64,000 nt of DNA from Narthecium ossifragum (taxonomy: Eukaryota; Streptophyta; Magnoliopsida; Dioscoreales; Nartheciaceae), in assembly GCA_963920575.1 (NCBI GenBank), contig OY986964.1, forward strand, positions 15,999,987 through 16,063,986, in the 5' to 3' direction. The notes under the pieces are model-generated. The model made no database searches. It had not been told where the DNA came from and worked only from the letters and a program-made list of their open reading frames with translations. A program made the translations under genes and the position numbers. Shown here in pieces: positions 54,540 through 63,671 of the stretch (positions within the stretch are counted from its first letter, which is position 1; each line of letters begins with the position of its first letter).

Positions 54540-57500
54540 TTATAGCATGGATCCGTCTAAATGACGGAATCGATCACCCCACTTAAAATAATTTCCTCCA
54601 TATAATGCTTGAAACCAAACCCAACCCCACAGTAAATCAAGTAGTTGATGATGTAGGCTAACAAAGTTTTTCCTCCCAACAAGAGAACTAGAGACCCCAC
54701 CCTCTATAAAAGGCAACCTATCGTCATGTTTCATCTTGCACCCCGGTCTACAGTATGTGTCCTCCAGAATAGTGAAACTATCAATCGAGTGAACCGGAAG
54801 TGAAAGGTCAAATATAGATAAAAGACGCGGTGAAAGCAGTGATGATGGTGCAGAGATAGAGAAAAGAGGAGGTGGCTCAACCTTAGGATATACTGTCGCA
54901 TCTGTGCAAAGGTGAGTGTCGGCATAATAAGCACACAATTGGCCCGTATCTATCACAGGTGCGGGAGTAAAAGATAGCGGTGAAAGGGGTTCAACCATCC
55001 CAGAAATAGTTTTTGTCTCCACAGTATGCCGATCGAGTGATTGGTCGGGCAAGATGTGTGTTTTGATATCATATTTCGATTGTGCAGTGTCCCGATTAAC
55101 ATCCTCATCAGAGTCAGAAGCATATTCATTCAAAATATCAAGCAAAATTTCATTCTTTAATTCAACATCATCATCCTCAGAATCATACTCATCCCAGATT
55201 ATAGGCAATTTATCATCATACAGTTTAAGATAATAATCATTATAACCAAAATCGTATTCATCCCAAATTGTAGGCAATCTATCATTTATTATGACATGAG
55301 ACTTATCATCATAGCAGTCCGTCAAACTATCAACATGAAAGCATTCAGTCTCATGTTCAGGCAAACATGCAGTCTTAAAGATATTCAATTTAACATGCAT
55401 ATTACCAAAAGAAACATCCATCACACCAGTTCGACAATTTATGCAGGCATTAGCAGTGGCCAAAAACGGACGTCCTAGAATAATGGGTACAGTCTTTTTG
55501 CAGTGGACAACAGGTTCCATGTCTAAGACAACAAAGTCAACCGGAAAGAAAAAATTATCCACTTTAACTAAAACATCTTCTACTATACCTCTGGGTGTCT
55601 TAATGGACCTGTCAGCTAATTGCAAAATCACTGATGTCTGTTTAAGTTCTTCCATCCCAAATTCCTTATAAAGGTAGTAGGGCAAAATGTTAACACTGGC
55701 TCCTAGGTCAAGAAGGGCACCATCAATCTGGTAGTCTCCTATGCAACAGGGTATGGTAGGGGTACCAGGGTCCTTTAATTTGGGTGGCGTGTCATGTCTC
55801 AAAATCGAACTAACTTGTTCAGGTAAAAGGATTTTCTTGTCTCTGTTGGGTTTTGTCTGGCGTTTATGAGTGCATAGATCCTTCAGAAATTTGTCATATG
55901 AAGGGATTCGACGAATGGCATGAAGCAATGGTATGTTGATGTTGACCTGTTTGAAGATTTCAAGGGCGTCCTCTACAGCTCTTCGGGCTTTGATAGTTGG
56001 ATAGGGATCCTTAAGGGCCGCAGGAAAGGGTACCCTAGGTGTATACTTGAAAGGGTTAGATTCCCTAGAATCAGAGAGGTTGGAATCAGGTGGGTTGTCT
56101 GGGTCACCACCGTCCGTCCGATCGATCGGTTGGAATACCGATCGGTCGTCTGACGGCCGATCGATCGGAACTGTGTCCGATCGATCGGTACATGTTCGTT
56201 CCCCTACATGATTGTCAACGGTTTTTCCACTTCTAAGGGTCACTACAGCCTTGGCACTTTCAAAATTTTGGCTTTCTACATGGTGTAGGCCTCTTGGATT
56301 GGGTAAAGGTTGACTCGGTAGGTGCCCTTCCTCTCTTCTAGCCATGTTGTTAGATAGCTGCCCAACTTGTTTTTCTAAATTTGATACGGATTGAATCGTT
56401 GAAGATAAATTGTTTGTCAACAAGGAGACATCACTTTTGACAGTTGAAATTTCGACCTTCATGGATGACATGTCCCTATTGAAATCACCTCTCATCTCTA
56501 AAAGTGTACTCATGATTGAATTTAAAGTGGGCTCAATTGATGATTCAGGAGGAGGAGGTTGAGAGGTATTCTGTGGATAATGTGAAGAGTACCCAGGGTT
56601 TGGATAAGCAAAAGATTTAGGTGGGTCCTTGAGAGTAGAAGTATTAGCTAGATTGTTTTGCCCTTGAAAGTTACTTGACGGTTGTGGCTTCCAACTAAAA
56701 TTAGGATGATTTCTCCAACCTGAATTATAGGTATTCGAATAAGGGTTGTTCTGAGGTTTGGAAAAATCATAAGTTGCATTAACTTGTTCCTGAACAAAGT
56801 CAGGGAAATTGGGGGCCAGATGACAATCAGTGATATGATGACCAGAATTAAGGCAAAGGGCACAGATTTCAAGAGAAGTATTAGGCAATTGTTGAGCAAG
56901 AGATTGGCTTGTTTTCAACTGGTTTAAGTCTTTAGTTAGGAGGGCTACTTGTGCGGAGAGACTTTGGACTTCAGAAATTTCATGAATTCCCCGAGAATTA
57001 CGAACAGTGGTAGACCGACTCCTAGAGACTGAGGCATTGTGTTGTGAATTTTCAGCAAAATTGTCATACTTTTCCCAAAGGGCAGTCCATGGCTTACTAA
57101 GAACAACACCCCCGCAACAAGCTTCGACCATTGTCCTATAACGATCATTAAGACCATTATAAAATGAATGGGCTAACTGCCACTCAGGTACCTCATGATG
57201 GGGGCACTCTCTAAGAAGATCCTTAAACCTTTCCCAAGCTTCATGAAACATCTCATCTTCATTTTGCTTAAAAGAGATAACAATGGTTCGATAATTTTGA
57301 GTTTTAATGATCGGGAAATATTTCTTAAGGAAAGCATCCTGAAGTTGGTCCCATGTTGAAATCGAATTTGGCGCTAAAGTTTGGAGCCAATGTTTAGCCT
57401 TATCTTTCAAAGAAAAAGGGAAGAGTTTGAGTCTAAAGGCATCATCATTAAAATGCTGAAGTTTGAACATAGAAAGGATTTCAAGAAAGCTAGCAATGTG

Positions 57501-57869
57501 TCCATAGGGATCCTCATTCTCACGCCCATAAAAAGAAGGTAATGCTGTAATCCAGTTAGGCTTAATCTCATAATGGGTAGCATTGATGGTAGGTGGGTTG
57601 ATACAAGAAGCATAGGTATAAGGTCCAGGTAAGAAGTGATTCATAATTGGGACTTCTCTATTATTGTGATCATTTTCACCCCTACTCATATTATCATTAG
57701 GGTCAATGACATGTTCCTCGTGTTCAGCCATTAAGAATTGCAAGTTGCTTATGGCTTCCTGATAGTTACTTAGAGATTTTTGTGCTAAGGTTCTAGCAGC
57801 TCGAAGTGTGGTCTCTATTTCTAGATCCAAAGGTTCCAACGGATTATGTAGGGATCGTCTGCCTTGCAT
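54540..57869 (-). CDS. gag: Gag-protease polyprotein of gag-only element
   Basis: An uninterrupted 1,109-codon frame. Residues 105-265 are the gypsy gag domain (ITALPSFYGRENEDPYGHI, FPFSLKDKAKHWL, FKQNEDEMFHEAWERFKDLLRECPHH, SFYNGLN). A CCHC-like CALCLNSGHHITDC is at 336-349. A Gln/Asn/Pro-rich region follows, then a coiled coil at about 455-515. A segment at 553-595 is encoded by a CCGATCGATCGG array and is rich in Asp-Arg. The aspartic protease is at about 710-825 (ALLDLGASVNILP, then PIILGRPFLATANA). The final 280 residues are acidic with Asp/Tyr-rich repeats (IWDEYD twice). It ends before any reverse transcriptase. Gag would form particles; the intact frame with near-identical LTRs suggests recent activity. 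Confidence 0.92.
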   Translation of the reverse strand: MQGRRSLHNPLEPLDLEIETTLRAARTLAQKSLSNYQEAISNLQFLMAEHEEHVIDPNDNMSRGENDHNNREVPIMNHFLPGPYTYASCINPPTINATHYEIKPNWITALPSFYGRENEDPYGHIASFLEILSMFKLQHFNDDAFRLKLFPFSLKDKAKHWLQTLAPNSISTWDQLQDAFLKKYFPIIKTQNYRTIVISFKQNEDEMFHEAWERFKDLLRECPHHEVPEWQLAHSFYNGLNDRYRTMVEACCGGVVLSKPWTALWEKYDNFAENSQHNASVSRSRSTTVRNSRGIHEISEVQSLSAQVALLTKDLNQLKTSQSLAQQLPNTSLEICALCLNSGHHITDCHLAPNFPDFVQEQVNATYDFSKPQNNPYSNTYNSGWRNHPNFSWKPQPSSNFQGQNNLANTSTLKDPPKSFAYPNPGYSSHYPQNTSQPPPPESSIEPTLNSIMSTLLEMRGDFNRDMSSMKVEISTVKSDVSLLTNNLSSTIQSVSNLEKQVGQLSNNMARREEGHLPSQPLPNPRGLHHVESQNFESAKAVVTLRSGKTVDNHVGERTCTDRSDTVPIDRPSDDRSVFQPIDRTDGGDPDNPPDSNLSDSRESNPFKYTPRVPFPAALKDPYPTIKARRAVEDALEIFKQVNINIPLLHAIRRIPSYDKFLKDLCTHKRQTKPNRDKKILLPEQVSSILRHDTPPKLKDPGTPTIPCCIGDYQIDGALLDLGASVNILPYYLYKEFGMEELKQTSVILQLADRSIKTPRGIVEDVLVKVDNFFFPVDFVVLDMEPVVHCKKTVPIILGRPFLATANACINCRTGVMDVSFGNMHVKLNIFKTACLPEHETECFHVDSLTDCYDDKSHVIINDRLPTIWDEYDFGYNDYYLKLYDDKLPIIWDEYDSEDDDVELKNEILLDILNEYASDSDEDVNRDTAQSKYDIKTHILPDQSLDRHTVETKTISGMVEPLSPLSFTPAPVIDTGQLCAYYADTHLCTDATVYPKVEPPPLFSISAPSSLLSPRLLSIFDLSLPVHSIDSFTILEDTYCRPGCKMKHDDRLPFIEGGVSSSLVGRKNFVSLHHQLLDLLWGWVWFQALYGGNYFKWGDRFRHLDGSML
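56119..56190. repeat. CCGATCGATCGG palindrome cluster inside gag ORF
   Basis: Three CCGATCGATCGG palindromes and a CCGATCGGTCG variant within 72 bp of coding sequence, read as Ile-Asp-Arg and Asp-Arg dipeptides. Confidence 0.9.
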
Positions 57870-58179
57870 ACAAGATCACACCAAAAAGAAAAAAGAAAAC
57901 AGACTATTCGGAGGAGAGGAGAAAACCACGGAATGCCACAGCAAAAAGCACAAGTTTAGGTGAAGAAAACGTACCTGAGTGACGCGCGTCCGATCAATCG
58001 GGAAGATGGCCGATCGATCGGTAGGCCTTCCGATCGCTCGCCTGGTAGCCCGATCGGTCGGTAATCCAAGTTGCAGAAAGCTTCTTCTCCAAAAAACTGT
58101 TGCTTTAATGCTACGAAAATCCCTAGAATTGTCAGAAAAATTCCTAAAAATAAATGAAAAATTACTGAAAATAAAAACC
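57870..58179 (-). other. Leader of gag-only element with palindrome cluster
   Basis: Between the 5' LTR core and the gag start. Positions 57,989-58,062 carry CCGATCGATCGG, CCGATCGGTCGG and CCGATCGCTCG words. No canonical primer binding site follows the LTR core, which is unusual for an element this young. Confidence 0.7.
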
Positions 58180-59555
58180 TAATCCTTCAATCAATACTAC
58201 TCTACAAACGTAGAACAGTGGTGAGATCCGGAGTCGAACCATAGGGAAAGATTGTTTAACAAAAGAAGAAATCAAATTAAATCTCTAAACTCAAGTCCTA
58301 AGACGAAGAAAAGGAGTTTCAATGGTTTTGTTATCTAAGGAATTAAACTACTGAAAAAGCAATGAAAAGGTTGAAGTAGACCAATGAGAGAAACAACCTA
58401 GGGATCCCTCAATCCACTCTAGCTTCACTTCCTGTATCCTCTAGCTATCATCTTGCTTCTTCTCTAGACATTATGGAATCATGGCTTCTTAAGCTCACAT
58501 GAAACCCTAAAAGAAAGTTGGTGACTACCTAAGGCATAATCTATCTTCGTGTAGCATAGATTGTCTTCGGACTTAACCTGAGTACAATCTATCTTTACTT
58601 AGCATAGATTATCTCAAAAGCATGTCAAAAACCACATGAAAACCATCTTATGGAACTCTACCATCAAGCACAGCAATCAAGTAGGACACAAAATACGTCA
58701 AGGGAAATACTTCCATCAACTCTATTATCAATAAATTCAAATCCATAAGATCATGTCTATGAGAAAGAAATACAAGAATCAACTAGAAAATACAGAAAGT
58801 TACACTAGAGTTTCATGAAATCCCTAGATCTAGAAGATTAGCCACTCATCTTTGGGATGAAGGCCATGTATTCGATGAAGAAAGCTTGAGATCTACACCA
58901 CATCTCCGTCTTCTTCTCCAATCTGAATTCCTCTGTTTTTCTCTATGGAGGCCTCTGGTTTTCCAGCCACAAAGCCCTTTTTATATCTTAATTCCCGGAT
59001 TAGGGTTTCAAGGTTAAGTTATACCTCAAGTGCAACTCGGAATTCCTGGTCCAACCCTGACAGCTTCTTCTAATCGCGACTGGGCTCAACCAGTTCGGAA
59101 TTTGAGAATGAGTCCAACACAAAAGATGTAGATTTGGAAGTCTTCTGTCTTCTTCCGAAGAGTTTGTAATATTTAAACTTATCTAGAATATTTGGTGAAT
59201 ATTCTCCCGAGCGTCGACGGACCAGTCTTCCAGCAGCTAAATATCTCCATATTCTTCAAAACTGCTATCAACTCATCAGGAATCTCTGAAAGTGTCCAAC
59301 ATGAAAGTTGTACGTCTTGATGTCTTATAGCTGTCATTCAAATTTCAGAATATTTAGAGATAAGCATAATTTCTGGTGAATATTGTGCTAACAGTCGACA
59401 GAGCAGTGTATTTCAGCATATTAATCGAATTTCTTGCATTTCTCCTCAAAGCATGATCAAACCTGAAATCAACTAACAAGCTATCAAATACAAACACTCT
59501 AGGCCTAACAAAGCTAAGTTAAGGGGTTTAATCATGAACATTTAGTGACTCATCA
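58180..59555 (-). repeat. 5' LTR core of gag-only element
   Basis: 1,376 bp, same length as 50,608-51,983; differences seen include an AGTC/ACTC change, CACAGG/CATAGG and CCTAA/GGCCTAA near the end. Sense start TGATGAGTCAC at 59,555. Confidence 0.9.
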
Positions 59556-59560
59556 CTGCC

Positions 59561-61551
59561 TCCGGAATGTCGCAATCCCGAATCCTCAGTTGGTGTAGTC
59601 GATGCGAAGGTCAAACTCTGAAGGGGTCGACGAGTCTCTCAACTGCTAACACATCATAGTTACACTGCAGTGGGCGCATACTTTGTGCTGCAACACTGAC
59701 TAGCTTCCTGACGCCCATGCATGTATGGAGGGAACCATCCACAATGAGAACCGGAACACACTCTGAGGTAACACACCTAGGCGAATGAAATCCCGAGCTA
59801 CCGACTCGGCCGACTGAGTCCTCGACTCTCCAAATGCTGCTGGCATCCACATGCAAACTCGCAACGCTCACAACCGCCCAAAGGAATCTCGACCTCGAAC
59901 TCGGTGTCCCGCGAAGGCGACAACCAGAATGCTCCTCAAGAAGGACAGCTGCACAAACAACAACAACAACACGAGGGGAAAGCTGCTCTCCAAAGCACCC
60001 TCGAAAGCAACGGGGAAGGAGTTCACTACAAGCCAGTGAACAAACCCCAGCTCTCGACAAGCAGAAGGATCGCCGAACCGCGATCTTCAACGAGAGCGAA
60101 ACAGCGCCGTTAGGTGTGCTCACGACACCTTCCCACGGCCAAAGAAGCACAACCCGGTGCACGACCAACCGACGCAACCGAGGAAGCCGTCGAACCCCAA
60201 CGTGCACCACACGTGGGCGACGGACACCTAGAGGTTCCCAACCTCTAGGAAACGCCCCGACAAGAGCAACCAACCCAAGCTCTTGTCCCAATCGGTGGCT
60301 ACAAAGGGATGAGTCACAAGGGTGAAACCCAGAGCCACAAAGAAATTGCAAGCTGCGAGAAGCTCCGAAAGGCGAAGGATGAAGCTGAAAGCTGAAAGTC
60401 GAAGCTTGCGGCTCTGAAACTGGCTGCTGCTGAAGATGCTCTCTCTCCTTTGGAGTGCATGAACCGCTGGCTGGACCGGTCGCCACGTAGTCTCCAGCAA
60501 GCCTCTATCTGGAACCTGAATTCCCGCGTCTGTCCAAGGGACCTGCCCCAACTGAGGCACTAGTCCACTGCTCTGGCCCACGCCGTGCGCCACGCCCGAC
60601 TGCTCTGCGGTAAGCGCCCAGCGCCCCTTGCAACCAGCACCGTCGGCGAAAAGACACCCGGCGGCTAGCACTCGAGCACTCGGTGGAATCCCTCTCAGTA
60701 TGGCGGCCCAGGCTACCTCTCAATGGACCGGCACGACGCTGCCACGATTGTCGTTGATGCTGAAACCACTGCCTCTGTCGACGGCCAACCTGCCGTTCCC
60801 CAGAAGTAGGAACGACAACCCCGAAACTCACCACGACCACCGGCCAACTGCCCGGTGTCAACCCTCAAGTCACCTGTCTCAGTAGCTAGCGCACAGTACA
60901 GGGTGCACCCTGCTGTCGCTCTAGCATACCGAGCCAGATGAACCAGCCAACCCACGTGTCGTCAGGTGATGCGAGTACCCAGAACCAGAGGAGGGTACTC
61001 CCAACTACACCACCCTCCAAGGGTAGGTGCCAGAGAACAGTACGCGAACTGTTCTCAACTCACAACCAACAGTGTCCCTAGTGGCCCCGACAAGCGCCAC
61101 TGTTCATCGCTTCATGGGAAGGCAAGAAAACAATAGCTCCCCAAGCAAGCGATACTCCAGGATGTACCAAACATCCGGAATCCGGGTCACATCCTTCAAT
61201 CAGTCCTCTACTATCGAAGGATCTCCAACATCGCCTCTGGACCACAACGGGTCCACCTCTTGGGATTCCAAGAGCACAGAGGCAACACACTTCCAATCCC
61301 TAATCGCTCGTCTCCAACACGGGGGGAGACGCTGTCAGGCGAGGGAACGGACAACACCGGTGCGCATGCACATCTCCCCCTGAGACGTCATGACGCAACC
61401 GGGAAGCAACAAAACAAAGCAGCAAACAGAAAGGCAACACATCGCACACGATCGCAAACAGACATGCAAGGATGTTCTAGACCTAGAACTATCCCATCCC
61501 ACACTCAATCTCAACCGTATCCTGATCCTAACCCTGGGATCTACAACCTAT
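59561..61551 (-). pseudogene. Degenerate gag/pol of chromovirus B
   Basis: No frame carries a recognisable domain over its length. It is colinear with 61,890-63,650 of chromovirus C: GGACAGCTGCACAAACAAC at 59,946/61,980, AAGAGCAACCAACCCAAGCT at 60,262/62,295, GTTCCCCAGAAG at 60,795/62,881 and ACTACACCACCCTCCAAGGG at 61,003/63,107. It shares GTCGCAATCCCGAATC with 43,993. This is where gag and early pol should lie. Many short open frames are due to high GC. Confidence 0.6.
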
Positions 61552-61563
61552 GCTCTGATACTA
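61552..61563 (-). other. Primer binding site of chromovirus B
   Basis: Minus strand TAGTATCAGAGC, one transition from the initiator-Met site TGGTATCAGAGC, 3 bp from the LTR. Confidence 0.7.
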
Positions 61564-61566
61564 AGC

Positions 61567-61884
61567 TGTGAAACAAACCGACAATGCGCAATTTACCAAA
61601 TTACCCTTGCGGTCCACAACAAGCCACAGGCCCGACCCAGACGGTCCACCCAGGAATGGAGGGACAGGTCCTCACACCGGTTGATGATTGTGTTTGACTA
61701 GTTTGGATCGATCCACAAGTCAAAAGAACTCCCTAAACCGATCTAGTCAAACACAATCATCAATCAGAGGCTGTGTGTGCACACGCGGGTGTGAAACAAA
61801 CCGACAATGCGCAATTTACCAAATTACCCTTACGGTCCACAACGAGCCACGGTCGACCCAGGAATGGAGGGACAGGTCCTCACA
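61567..61884 (-). repeat. Collapsed 5' LTR of chromovirus B
   Basis: Only 318 bp, against about 2.5 kb for the 3' LTR. It consists of two copies of the U3 terminal segment (61,567-61,676 and 61,790-61,884, each GTGAAACAAACCGACAATGC ... CCTCACA). Between them lies a segment containing one GGATCGATCC and a 22-bp inverted repeat (TTGATGATTGTGTTTGACTAG and its complement at about 61,680 and 61,745). The body of the LTR is missing. Confidence 0.75.
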
Positions 61885-63656
61885 CGTTCACTGAAGACAC
61901 TGGCTGAATTACCCCGAACGAACCTCGAGTCCAAACTCGGCAATCCCGTGAAGGCGGAATATCCTGAAAGCTCCTCAAAAGGACAGCTGCACAAACAACA
62001 ATACGAGGGAAAAACCTGCTCTCCCGAGCACCCTCAAAACAAAAGGGGGAGGAGTTCACCACAGACTGGTGAACAGCCTCAGCTCTCGACAATCAGAAGG
62101 CGCGCCAACCCGCGACCTTCAACGAGAGCAAAACAACACCGTCAGGTGTACCCACAACACCTTCCCACAGCCAACAAACACAACTCGGTGTACGACCAAC
62201 TAGCGCAAACCGAGGAAGCCGTCGAACCCCAACGTGTCCCACACGTAGACGATGGACACCTAGAGGTCTCCAACCTCTAGCAAACTCCCCGACAAGAGCA
62301 ACCAACCCAAGCTCTTGTCCCAAATCGGTGGCTACTCCCAAAGCCACACCTGACTCCAGTCCCAAGCCAACACAGCTGCACTGGGACGAGTCACAAGGGG
62401 GAAAACACCCAGCGCAGCGCCATAGAAAAACCCACGAGCCGCAAAATACCCCGAAAGCTGAAGGCTGAAGCTGAAAGCTAGAGGAAGGCGGCTCCGAAAT
62501 GGGCTGCTGTTGAAGGTGCTCTCTGCCAAGAAGTGCGTGAAACTCTGGCAAGACTGGTCGCTGCCTCGTCTCCGGCAAGGCTCTATCTGGAATATGAATT
62601 CCTGTGTCTGCCACAGGTACTAGCCCCAGCTAAGGCATCAACCCACTACTCTGCTCTACACCGTGCGTCATGCCCGACTGCTCTGCGGTAAGCGTCTCGC
62701 GCCCCTCGCAACCAGCACCGTCGGCGGAAAGGCTCCCGGCGGCTAGCACTCAAGCACCCTGTGGGTTCCCTCTCAGTCTGGCGGTCCAGGCTACCTCTCA
62801 AAGGACTGGCAAGACGTTGCTGCTGCCACGGCTGTCGCTGATGCTGAAACCACAGCCTCTACCAACGGCTACACTGCCGTTCCCCAGAAGCAGGAACGAC
62901 AACCCCGAAACTCATCACGACCACCGACCAATAGTCCGGTGTCAACCCTCAAGTCATCTATCTCAGTATCCAGAGTATAGTCCAGGGCGTCCCCCGTTGT
63001 CGCTCCAAGTTACCGAGCCAGGTGATCCAACCAACCCGCGTGCTACCACACCACCCTTGGAGGGTTGTGTAGTTGGGAGTACCAAAAACAAAGGAAGGTA
63101 CTCCCAACTACACCACCCTCCAAGGGTAGGTGCTAAAGAACAGTACGCGAACTGCTCCCAACATACAACCAACAATGTCCCTAGTGGCCCCGACAAGCGC
63201 CACTACGCATCGCTTCTTGGGAAGGTAAGAAAATAAAGGCTTCCCAGGCAAGCGATACTCCAGGAGTCCAAAACATCCGGGATCCGGGACATCTCCTTCA
63301 ATCAGTCCTCAATTGTCGAAGGCTCTCCAACATCATCTCTGAACCCTAGCAGGTTCACTTCTCGAGATTTCGAAAGTACAAATATGACACACGTCTGATT
63401 ACCTACTCGCTCATCTCCAGCAGGGGGAAGATACACTATCAGACGAGGGAACGGACAACACCGGCGTGCGTGCACACCTCCCCTTGAGGTGTCACGACAC
63501 AACCGAAAACCAAAACACAACAACAAACAAGATAACTAATGCACATCACACACATTCACAAACAGTCATGCAAGGATGTTCTAGACCTAGAACTATCCCA
63601 TTCCACACTCAAAATCTCAACCGTAAGCCTAATCCTATCCCTGGGATCTACAGCCT
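61885..63656 (-). pseudogene. Degenerate internal region of chromovirus C
   Basis: Colinear with chromovirus B's 59,561-61,551; no intact frame. It contains an inverted repeat: CACCACCCTTGGAGGGT near 63,048 and CCACCCTCCAAGGGT near 63,113, with TAGTTGGGAGTACC and its complement alongside. Confidence 0.6.
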
Positions 63657-63668
63657 GCTCTGATACCA
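63657..63668 (-). other. Primer binding site of chromovirus C
   Basis: Minus strand TGGTATCAGAGC, 3 bp inside the LTR. Confidence 0.88.
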
Positions 63669-63671
63669 AAC

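Larger units (their letters stand above)
50554..59555 (-). mobile_element. Young gag-protease-only LTR element (TR-GAG-like, Athila-type)
   Basis: Flanked by CTGCC at 50,549-50,553 and 59,556-59,560. Two LTR cores of exactly 1,376 bp (50,608-51,983 and 58,180-59,555) differ by about ten bases by eye and no indel. There is a single intact 1,109-codon gag-protease ORF, with no reverse transcriptase, RNase H or integrase anywhere. Non-coding text such as GGGTTGCCTCCCAACAAGCGC-like sequence at 54,480 is typical of Athila-group elements. It must borrow enzymes from a relative. About 0.7% LTR divergence indicates a recent insertion. Confidence 0.85.
44236..61884 (-). mobile_element. Chromovirus B, host of two nested insertions
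   Basis: Flanked by CGTTC at 44,231-44,235 and 61,885-61,889. In sense order: a collapsed 5' LTR (61,884-61,567), a primer site (61,563-61,552), degenerate gag/pol (61,551-59,561), the gag-only insertion, degenerate pol (50,548-49,754), integrase C-terminus with chromodomain, polypurine tract, and a 3' LTR (49,112-44,236) split by solo LTR A4. Subtracting both insertions and their duplications leaves about 6.2 kb. Confidence 0.82.

Noticed and set aside
59611..62614. Frames of 100-290 codons in the GC-rich region
   Set aside because: Overlapping in several frames, no gag or pol motif; kept only as degenerate element sequence because of colinearity between B and C.
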